A DNA stretch of 6,906 nucleotides from Rickettsiales bacterium (GTDB taxonomy: Bacteria > Pseudomonadota > Alphaproteobacteria > Rickettsiales > Deianiraeaceae), in assembly GCA_947485035.1 (NCBI GenBank), contig CANKQN010000052.1:1-6906 (forward strand), read 5' to 3'. The notes under the pieces were generated by a model. It saw nothing but the letters and a program-made list of their open reading frames with translations, had not been told where the DNA came from and did no database searches. This document shows positions 1-4,893 of this stretch, in pieces (within the stretch, counting starts at the first letter, position 1; each line of letters begins with the position of its first letter). Position numbers and translations under genes: made by a program.

Positions 1-113
1 CCTGAAATGTAAATTCTGTTGCCAACTTTTCTTGCTCCAACATAGTTCGCAATTGGTTTTGCTGCTTGTGGAATTACAACCCCAAGTTCTTTAATTCTTT
101 CGTTAATAGACAT
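1..113 (-). CDS. RidA (YjgF/UK114) family protein, N-terminal part only
   Basis: Reading the minus strand from an ATG at 111-113 gives 37 complete codons running off the left edge. The peptide starts MSINERIKELGVVIPQ, continues through an A-K-P-I-A-N-Y-V stretch and ends in RIYISG. This matches the start of the roughly 150-residue RidA subgroup, which typically begins MSIxERLKELGI.LP, then P.A.Y...R..N..F.SGQ. RidA proteins are small cytosolic trimeric enzymes; the founding members hydrolyse reactive enamine/imine intermediates made by PLP enzymes, while other subgroups have unproven substrates. The catalytic arginine lies beyond the visible part, so activity cannot be judged. There is no clear Shine-Dalgarno sequence just before the ATG; a possible promoter lies at 141-166. 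The family call is fairly secure, the exact substrate is not. Confidence 0.8.
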   Translation of the reverse strand, partial: MSINERIKELGVVIPQAAKPIANYVGARKVGNRIYIS

Positions 114-140
114 AGTATTGATAAAAAATTAGTCTATCCT

Positions 141-166
141 TATTTATCGTGATTTTGTTAAGTCAA
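141..166 (-). promoter_or_regulatory. Possible promoter of the RidA-family gene
   Basis: On the minus strand TTGACT (166-161) is followed 14 bases later by TAAATA (146-141). This is the short spacing seen in alphaproteobacterial sigma-73-type promoters (TTGAC, about 10-14 bases, GCTANAWC when the longer -10 motif is counted). The -10 match is only partial. It lies about 30 bases upstream of the ridA start at 113, which fits. Confidence 0.35.
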
Positions 167-213
167 GATTTTCTTGGTTTCTGGGTGTGAGCTAGAAAAA
201 ATAAAAATTTTGC

Positions 214-240
214 TTGACAAATGAAAGGTGGCATTGTAAT
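214..240 (+). promoter_or_regulatory. Possible plus-strand promoter in front of a structured region
   Basis: A perfect TTGACA (214-219), preceded by an A-rich tract (196-207), is followed after 15 bases by TGTAAT (235-240). No plus-strand gene starts downstream; the transcript would begin near 247 and run antisense into the end of the DUF3800 gene. The -35 box is good and the -10 box and spacing are mediocre. It could be chance in AT-rich DNA. Confidence 0.3.
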
Positions 241-246
241 TTAATT

Positions 247-322
247 ATTAATTGGGGGAGTGCGAAAGTCCGTCATTTCGGTCTCACGCTATCTGAGATA
301 GGTGATAGCACTTCCTTTTTGA
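247..322 (+). ncRNA. Candidate small structured RNA with a terminal U run
   Basis: Bases 254-263 (GGGGGAGTGC) can pair without a gap with 308-317 (GCACTTCCTT): ten pairs including three G-U, directly followed by further T residues (318-320). Inside lie two small hairpins: AGTCCG (267-272) with CGGTCT (279-284), with one T-T mismatch, and CTATC (289-293) with GATAG (297-301). The stretch is visibly richer in G and C than the DNA around it and sits just after the promoter-like boxes at 214-240. Together this resembles a 70-75 base RNA with its own promoter and terminator, antisense to the last codons of the DUF3800 gene. I do not recognise it: it lacks a T-loop or other tRNA signature and does not match SRP RNA or tmRNA as I know them. 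It could also be a palindromic repeat remnant or just a terminator. Confidence 0.25.
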
Positions 323-1073
323 ATTTTTCTATATTACTGTAATACACTCCATATCCATTGTTTTTTGTGTCATCCATATCAACAATAAGCTTAATTTTAT
401 ATTTTATTGCCTCAATATACCCGTCTTCATTGTTCATTAAAAATCTATTAACAGCCCACAATACATAATCAATAGCTTGCAATCCATTGTGATTATTTGG
501 CTCACCTATAAAAGACTCTGTTGTAAAATTTGAATCTTTTTCGTATATTTTATAAAAGTTATTTTTTGCTTTATTGATCGCCTCCTTTACGGAATTGTCC
601 GTTAAAGTATTATTACGCCTTGCAAATATAATTTTATTATGAGTTTTATGTAATCTATCTCTTAGAAGTCTTGTAATCATCTTATGATACTCATCTTTTG
701 TTGAAAAATTAATAGATAGGCTATTTTGCATCACAATCTTTCGTCTAAAAATAATATGCACCGAAAAATCCAGCTCTTTTAAGAGCTCAAAAAATCTTAT
801 TCTTATTGGGTACATATCATTTTTTGCATGGAAAAAATTTAATGATTCTTTGATATTTTTGATATGTTTATACAGTTCATTGTTGCCGATGTTGCTCCGT
901 AAATCATCGATTGCTTGATTGAAGACTTTCAGATCTGTGTCTTTAATTTTTACCAACCCAAGGTAAAATAATGGTGTTACACCATGTGTTTGCAAATTTA
1001 ACATTCTTTTCTTTTTGTCAAAAATTGCTAAATCCCCACTCTCGTCAATATAATAGTATGTTTTGCTGCACAT
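273..1073 (-). CDS. DUF3800 family protein
   Basis: The 266-residue product starts with Y-Y-Y-I-D-E-S-G-D (residues 6-14). It has FHAKND at 81-86 followed by an R-I-R-F-F helix, and L-Q-A-I-D-Y-V-L-W-A-V-N-R at 198-210. The IDESGD opening and the late Q-x-x-D-Y-x-x-W-A motif are hallmarks of DUF3800. Members have no settled function; an RNase H-like nuclease fold has been proposed, in which D10/E11 and D202 would be candidate acidic residues. That assignment is recollection plus inference. No signal peptide or membrane segment is seen, so it is probably cytosolic. The gene is strikingly AT-rich (18 G+C in the 60 bases 541-600, versus 28 of 60 at 2041-2100 in icd), suggesting horizontal acquisition. 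Its last eight codons (ISDSVRPK) come from a GC-richer palindromic stretch and may lie outside the domain. There is no clear Shine-Dalgarno, and no partner gene is adjacent. Confidence 0.7.
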   Translation of the reverse strand: MCSKTYYYIDESGDLAIFDKKKRMLNLQTHGVTPLFYLGLVKIKDTDLKVFNQAIDDLRSNIGNNELYKHIKNIKESLNFFHAKNDMYPIRIRFFELLKELDFSVHIIFRRKIVMQNSLSINFSTKDEYHKMITRLLRDRLHKTHNKIIFARRNNTLTDNSVKEAINKAKNNFYKIYEKDSNFTTESFIGEPNNHNGLQAIDYVLWAVNRFLMNNEDGYIEAIKYKIKLIVDMDDTKNNGYGVYYSNIEKFKKEVLSPISDSVRPK

Positions 1074-1091
1074 AAAGAACCAAATACATAA

Positions 1092-1120
1092 CCATAAATG
1101 ACACTATTCTTATTTGTCAA
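1092..1120 (-). promoter_or_regulatory. Possible promoter of the DUF3800 gene
   Basis: The minus strand has a perfect TTGACA (1120-1115) with TTATGG (1097-1092) 17 bases downstream, about 20 bases before the start codon at 1073. The -35 box is convincing and the -10 box is weak. The 140-base gap 1074-1213 would thus hold divergent promoters for this gene and for rpmB. Confidence 0.3.
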
Positions 1121-1160
1121 ACCCTTTCACCACCCCATTCAACCAAAAATATAAATTTAC

Positions 1161-1186
1161 TTGACAATTTAAAACTTTGCTAAAAT
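1161..1186 (+). promoter_or_regulatory. Promoter of the rpmB-rpmE-icd-tRNA unit
   Basis: TTGACA (1161-1166) is followed after 14 bases by TAAAAT (1181-1186). Read as the longer alphaproteobacterial motif it is TTGACAA, 11 bases, then GCTAAAAT (1179-1186). This matches the Caulobacter-type -10 element GCTANAWC at all but the last base. An A/T-rich tract upstream (1145-1158) could act as an UP element. Transcription would start near 1193, leaving a leader of about 20 bases before rpmB. Confidence 0.6.
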
Positions 1187-1213
1187 GGTTGAAAAAATGA
1201 TTTTTAAAAAAAG

Positions 1214-1522
1214 ATGTCTCGTATTTGCTTTGTTACCGGTGCCAAAACTTTGTTTGGTCACAATGTGTCGCATTCCAACATTAAAACAAACCGTAATTTC
1301 AAGGTTAATATCCAAGAAAAATCGTTCAAAAGCGATATTTTGAATGTAATATACTCTGTAAGAATTTCAACTCGTGGACTTAGAACAATCTACAAACACG
1401 GTTCTTTGGATACCTTCCTTCTTAGCGCAAAGGCAGCAAATCTTACTGACGATGCTTTGAAAATCAGAAGAAAAATTAAAAAATTTTTGGCTAAAAAAGC
1501 TGAAAAAGCAACAACAAACTAA
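1214..1522 (+). CDS. rpmB: 50S ribosomal protein L28
   Basis: The 102-residue basic protein begins M-S-R-I-C-F-V-T-G. It carries the L28 core G-H-N-V-S-H-S-N-I-K-T-N-R-N-F (15-29), then R-I-S-T-R-G-L-R-T-I (50-59), where the family has R-V-S-x-x-G-L-R-x-I, and L-D-T-F-L-L (65-70), where alphaproteobacteria have LDxWLL. Length fits the alphaproteobacterial form (about 97-102), longer than the 78 residues of E. coli, with a lysine-rich tail. Only one cysteine is present, so this is the zinc-free type. L28 is a component of the large ribosomal subunit. The ATG follows an A-rich stretch ending in AAAAAAAG rather than a good Shine-Dalgarno. It is the first gene of the unit driven from the promoter at 1161-1186, and rpmE follows after ten bases. 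Confidence 0.95.
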   Translation: MSRICFVTGAKTLFGHNVSHSNIKTNRNFKVNIQEKSFKSDILNVIYSVRISTRGLRTIYKHGSLDTFLLSAKAANLTDDALKIRRKIKKFLAKKAEKATTN

Positions 1523-1532
1523 TTGAAATTAT

Positions 1533-1790
1533 ATGGCAAGAAACAATATTCACCCAGCAACACAAACAGTATCATATATAATGCTTGATGGTTCTATCGC
1601 ACCAATCTCATCGTGCTACTCAAAATCAGATAAAATGATTCTTGAGGTTGATATTTTCAACCACGCAGCTTGGAGGTCAGACAAACAATACATCAACGAA
1701 AATGTTGGAAATGTTGCTAAATTCAGACAAAAATTCAACATGTCTGCTGATACTCTTTCAAACATCGTGAAAAAAACTGAGGCTGAGTAG
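1533..1790 (+). CDS. rpmE: 50S ribosomal protein L31
   Basis: The 85-residue product contains N-I-H-P near its start (5-8), a V-S-Y-I-M-L-D-G-S strand (13-21), H-A-A-W (44-47), matching the family's HPAW/HPFY motif, and V-A-K-F-R-Q-K-F (61-68), matching V.(R/K)F..(R/K)F. These are the standard landmarks of L31, a protein at the central protuberance of the 50S subunit. It has a single cysteine (C28), so it lacks the four-cysteine zinc site and belongs to the zinc-free type. It starts ten bases after the rpmB stop with no recognisable Shine-Dalgarno, which suggests translation linked to rpmB. A GAGG at 1779-1782, inside its last codons, serves the next gene. Divergent overall, but the pairing with L28 makes the identification firm. 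Confidence 0.88.
   Translation: MARNNIHPATQTVSYIMLDGSIAPISSCYSKSDKMILEVDIFNHAAWRSDKQYINENVGNVAKFRQKFNMSADTLSNIVKKTEAE
1779..1782 (+). promoter_or_regulatory. Shine-Dalgarno site for icd within the end of rpmE
   Basis: GAGG at 1779-1782 lies nine bases before the ATG at 1792 and is the only clear ribosome binding sequence near this start. It supports ATG 1792 as the icd start, one base after the rpmE stop. Confidence 0.6.
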
Positions 1791-1791
1791 T

Positions 1792-3240
1792 ATGTTTAAG
1801 CCAGTTCCCGTTACGGTTGCATTTGGTGATGGAATCGGTCCTTATATCACCGAATCCACACTTAAAATTCTTCAAGGTGCAGGTGCAAACATTGCGTTGG
1901 AAGAAATCCAAATTGGCGAAAAATCCTACCTTTCAGGTGCCTCTTCTGGAATATCGGAAGACTCTTGGAAAACAATCATCAAAAACTCTGTATTTTTAAA
2001 GGCACCAATCACAACTCCTCAAGGCTCGGGTTACAAGTCTCTTAATGTAACAATTCGCAAAGCATTGGGGTTGTACGCCAATGTTCGCCCGTGCCGTTCA
2101 TATTTCCCATTCGTTGCAACATCGTTCCCAGAAATGAACTTGACGATTATCCGCGAAAACGAGGAGGACCTCTACGCAGGCGTTGAATATCAAATCAGCC
2201 CAACAACAATCAGCACTTTAAAGATCTTAACTCATGCCGGCAGCGAGAAAATTATTCGCTATGCCTTTGAATATGCGGTAAAAAATAATCGCAAAAAGGT
2301 CACTTGCATGTCAAAAGACAACATTATGAAAGTTGGCGATGGCATGTTTCATAGAATTTTCAACGAAATCGCCGTGGAATATCCACAAATTGAAACGGAG
2401 CATTACATCATTGATATCGGTGCTGCACGCCTTGCCGCAAAACCACAAATTTTTGATGTAATCGTTACTCTCAACCTTTATGGTGATATTATTTCAGATA
2501 TCGTTGCCGAAGTTTCAGGCTCAGTAGGGCTTGCAGGTTCCGGAAATATCGGGTCAAGATATTCAATGTTTGAAGCAATTCATGGATCCGCACCATCAAT
2601 GCAACATAAAAAAGCGGCAAATCCATCTGGAATGTTAAACGGCGCAATAATGATGCTCGCACATATCGGACAAGGATCTGTGGCAACTCGCATTCAAAAT
2701 GCCTTTTTAAAAACAATCGAAGATGGTGTTGCAACTCAAGATTTCCACAACGCACAAAGCAAATTTTTAGTTGATTCCGACGGCTTCGCACAGGCGATTA
2801 TCGCAAATCTTGGAAATGAATCGACAAAATTTAAGTCACAAACATTCGCAGATTTCGAATATAGTCACGAAATACTCAATCCGCTTGAAAACTTCAACAT
2901 TCGCCCTCTGAAAAATCAAGAACTTCACGGAATTGATATCTACATTGCTTGCGATAAACCCGCAAAAGATTTTCACGCACAAGTTTCGCAATTAATGACA
3001 TCTTCACTAAAATTCCAAATGATGTCATATCGCGGTATGTATTTTGAGGAGATGTCGGATTTCGCTAAGCAAACGGTTGACTACTGGTGCTGTCGTTTTA
3101 TATCGGAAAATAAAGTTGAGCAATCGGAAATTATTGACTTGATTAATCAAATTTCCAATGCAAATATGCAAATATCTTCGACATATTCACTTTACGAATA
3201 CGAAAAAAAGCGTGGATTTACCCTTGCACAAGGTCAGTAA
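1792..3240 (+). CDS. icd: Isocitrate dehydrogenase, long alphaproteobacterial/Rickettsia type
   Basis: The 482-residue enzyme oxidatively decarboxylates isocitrate to 2-oxoglutarate in the TCA cycle. Visible motifs are F-G-D-G-I-G-P (11-17), the substrate segment S-L-N-V-T-I-R (83-89) with R99 and R121, I-R-E-N-E-E-D-L-Y (120-128), K175 in S-K-D-N, and metal-ligand aspartates in N-L-Y-G-D-I-I-S-D (228-236). The coenzyme loop begins E-A-I-H-G-S-A-P (261-268). About 120 extra C-terminal residues (roughly 365-482) include Y-W-C-C-R-F, close to the DHWCCRF I recall from the 483-residue Rickettsia protein. E. coli Icd (416 residues) lacks this domain. After H-G-S-A-P come S269-M270, where NAD enzymes usually have D-I and NADP enzymes K-Y, so coenzyme choice is unclear. 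It is translated from GAGG in the rpmE end and followed by a tRNA after 15 bases. Confidence 0.95.
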   Translation: MFKPVPVTVAFGDGIGPYITESTLKILQGAGANIALEEIQIGEKSYLSGASSGISEDSWKTIIKNSVFLKAPITTPQGSGYKSLNVTIRKALGLYANVRPCRSYFPFVATSFPEMNLTIIRENEEDLYAGVEYQISPTTISTLKILTHAGSEKIIRYAFEYAVKNNRKKVTCMSKDNIMKVGDGMFHRIFNEIAVEYPQIETEHYIIDIGAARLAAKPQIFDVIVTLNLYGDIISDIVAEVSGSVGLAGSGNIGSRYSMFEAIHGSAPSMQHKKAANPSGMLNGAIMMLAHIGQGSVATRIQNAFLKTIEDGVATQDFHNAQSKFLVDSDGFAQAIIANLGNESTKFKSQTFADFEYSHEILNPLENFNIRPLKNQELHGIDIYIACDKPAKDFHAQVSQLMTSSLKFQMMSYRGMYFEEMSDFAKQTVDYWCCRFISENKVEQSEIIDLINQISNANMQISSTYSLYEYEKKRGFTLAQGQ

Positions 3241-3255
3241 TCCGTTACAAAATAT

Positions 3256-3331
3256 GGGGGCATAGCTCAGCGGTTAGAGCAGGGTGCTCATAACGCCTTG
3301 GTCACAGGTTCGAACCCTGTTGCCCCCACCA
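3256..3331 (+). tRNA. tRNA with CAT anticodon, probably tRNA-Ile2 (lysidine-modified)
   Basis: A full cloverleaf of 76 bases with encoded CCA. The acceptor stem GGGGGCA (3256-3262) pairs perfectly with TGCCCCC (3321-3327), with discriminator A and CCA at 3329-3331. The D stem is GCTC/GAGC, the anticodon stem GGGTG/CGCCT with loop CTCATAA, and the T arm ACAGG-TTCGAAC-CCTGT. G1-C72 pairing excludes initiator tRNA. The D loop and the CTTGGTC variable region resemble E. coli ileX, so I favour tRNA-Ile2, whose C34 would be changed to lysidine by TilS to read AUA. The T arm also resembles E. coli elongator tRNA-Met, so methionine remains possible. It follows icd by 15 bases without a promoter of its own, so it is probably processed from that transcript. 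Confidence 0.95.
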
Positions 3332-3397
3332 CTTTCCCAAATTTTTAATATTACACCTTTCAGTTAGAAATTTCCCCTGAGCGTTATCACTTGCGCG

Positions 3398-4129
3398 CTA
3401 CCACGCTTGATTTTTACACTTTTCAATCGCATATCTGCCTTGTTTTTGCAGTTTTTCAATATTGGCGTTTAGGGTTGCAATGAGAAACTTGTCCTGAACA
3501 TTGTCGGGGCTTGAAATGTCTTCGTCGGCTGTTACTCGTGAAATTAACTCGTACGAGGCGCAAATATCTCCGGTCTCTTTCAAAAAAAATGCCGCTAAAG
3601 CCTTCGCCCACATAGGAATTTTCTGTTGAGATAGCAGTTCTCCAATTGCGTAAATCTCTTTTTCAGAGTTTGGAATTTGCGTTTTATATATATACAATGC
3701 CGTGGTAAGGAGGCGCCAGTGCTTTTGCGGATCCCTCGATGCATAATTCGTTACATACTCTGCAATTATTGAGGTTTTTTCCACATTTTTCACGATTGAA
3801 TAATAATAAGCTGCCATGTATGGGATGTACTCCGAATGTTCGTCAATTTTATCCAACGTTTCAAACCAAGTGCGAAGTTTTTTGTAGTCGTATTCGTTAA
3901 AATTATGATACTGACCAATTGCATCGCCTGCGTTTTGAAGTTTAAAAACAAGCATGCGAAATAAAAGTTGTTTATCGCCAAAGCTCATTGCTTCAATTTC
4001 TGTTGAAGTTGGTGGAAATGGTGTTATAATGAATGTTGGCTTAATTGTGCGTGATGTCGTCCACACGCAAATTTGCATGATGAAGAATATTGCGATGAAG
4101 AATTTTGCCCCGCAAATTGAACGATTCAT
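3398..4129 (-). CDS. Membrane-anchored protein of unknown function, possibly helical-repeat
   Basis: The 243-residue product has one hydrophobic segment near the N-terminus (about 8-25), after a short basic stretch, so it is probably an anchored protein facing the periplasm. The rest is soluble, rich in aromatic residues and probably all-helical. It includes F-G-D-K-Q-L-L-F-R (50-58), L-Q-N-A-G-D (64-69), Y-D-Y-K-K-L-R-T-W-F-E-T-L-D (80-93) and K-H-W-R-L-L (136-141). I recall this spacing of FGDxxxxxR, LQxAGD, YDYxxLxxWFxxLD and KWRWL in a conserved but uncharacterised alphaproteobacterial family that looks TPR-like; this is recollection, not a search. The start at 4129 is chosen because its ATGA overlaps the permease stop by four bases. 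The frame stays open upstream to an ATG at 4243, but that would add 38 residues inside the permease gene. It is the last gene of the aroA-carA-permease operon. Confidence 0.7.
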   Translation of the reverse strand: MNRSICGAKFFIAIFFIMQICVWTTSRTIKPTFIITPFPPTSTEIEAMSFGDKQLLFRMLVFKLQNAGDAIGQYHNFNEYDYKKLRTWFETLDKIDEHSEYIPYMAAYYYSIVKNVEKTSIIAEYVTNYASRDPQKHWRLLTTALYIYKTQIPNSEKEIYAIGELLSQQKIPMWAKALAAFFLKETGDICASYELISRVTADEDISSPDNVQDKFLIATLNANIEKLQKQGRYAIEKCKNQAW

Positions 4130-4893
4130 AGCACTTTTTTCGTAAAATCTATCACGCAAGCAAGACATATTAGTGGAATATATATAAGTGATTGCATGGC
4201 GATTATGGTTAAATTTGGAATTGCATCGGCGTATATCAACCACGAAGATTGAGAGAAGAGATCAAGCCTTGGGAAGAAAACGGCGATTGGCATAATGAAA
4301 ATTTCAAGAACTTTCTGAATTGAAACGCCTTGCATTTTTAAAGTTATTGACGAAACAATAAACCCCATAATTCGTGATGTTATGTAGAACACGGTGGTGA
4401 GGAGTATTGCAGTTGTTGCGTTTTCAAGCATAAAGGCGAATAGTGCTGTAATTGCAACAATTATCATAGTCTCTCCAAGAATACTGCCCGCCCAAATAAT
4501 CAGGTGATATGTTGGAATTGTGCTGAAAAACACTGATTTCAAAAGAAGAGCAACAGAACAAACAAGCGAAAAAATTAACACAAAATTTGCAACCATAAGC
4601 GACCATATCAAAGAAGATCGTGGAACGGGACCAGCAAGCAGTGTTTCAATTTCACGAGTCTGGAACATTTTTGTTATGAAAAACGCATTGAAAATTGCAA
4701 AACCATAAACGAATATAACGCGGAAAATGCCTGAAGCATAGACAATTTGCATTTGCGATTGTTCGTAAGCCGCAGTTGAGCCAATGAAACACGATATTGC
4801 AAAGGCGGCAATTAATGCACCAAGCATTGAAAAGAAAATTTTATCACGCTTTGCACATTTCAGAATGTATGAGGTTAGGGCTAAATTATTCAT
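4126..4893 (-). CDS. ABC-2-type transporter permease-like membrane protein
   Basis: The 255-residue protein has about six hydrophobic spans (roughly 19-40, 52-75, 96-118, 131-155, 160-180 and 226-248). After the second span the loop reads F-Q-T-R-E-I-E-T-L-L-A-G-P-V-P-R-S (77-93). This fits the cytoplasmic coupling segment of ABC-2 permeases (RE.GTLE.LL..P..R), the part that contacts the ATPase. Size and topology fit an inner-membrane ABC-2 permease subunit of an exporter. No ATP-binding subunit is encoded within the window, so partner and substrate are unknown. The ATG at 4893 overlaps the carA stop (ATGA), and its own stop overlaps the start of the next gene the same way, so translation of all three is probably coupled. 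An unrelated polytopic membrane protein cannot be excluded. Confidence 0.65.
   Translation of the reverse strand: MNNLALTSYILKCAKRDKIFFSMLGALIAAFAISCFIGSTAAYEQSQMQIVYASGIFRVIFVYGFAIFNAFFITKMFQTREIETLLAGPVPRSSLIWSLMVANFVLIFSLVCSVALLLKSVFFSTIPTYHLIIWAGSILGETMIIVAITALFAFMLENATTAILLTTVFYITSRIMGFIVSSITLKMQGVSIQKVLEIFIMPIAVFFPRLDLFSQSSWLIYADAIPNLTIIAMQSLIYIPLICLACVIDFTKKVL

Noticed and set aside
1197..1213. A leader peptide starting at the ATG at 1197 before rpmB
   Set aside because: It is out of frame with rpmB, has no ribosome binding site, and its sequence shows no attenuator-like codon run or hairpin.
2489..2791. A 100-codon minus-strand open frame inside icd
   Set aside because: It is antisense to strongly conserved isocitrate dehydrogenase motifs and its product resembles nothing; it is a frame shadow.
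3332..3397. Terminator between the convergent tRNA and anchored-protein genes
   Set aside because: Only four-pair stems are visible (AGCG/CGCT around 3379-3399, TTTC/GAAA near 3358-3370) and neither is followed by a T run. No intrinsic terminator can be supported in either direction.
4130..4243. N-terminal extension of the anchored protein to an ATG at 4243
   Set aside because: It would add 38 residues entirely inside the permease gene and before the hydrophobic anchor. The ATGA at 4129-4126 is the natural coupled start.
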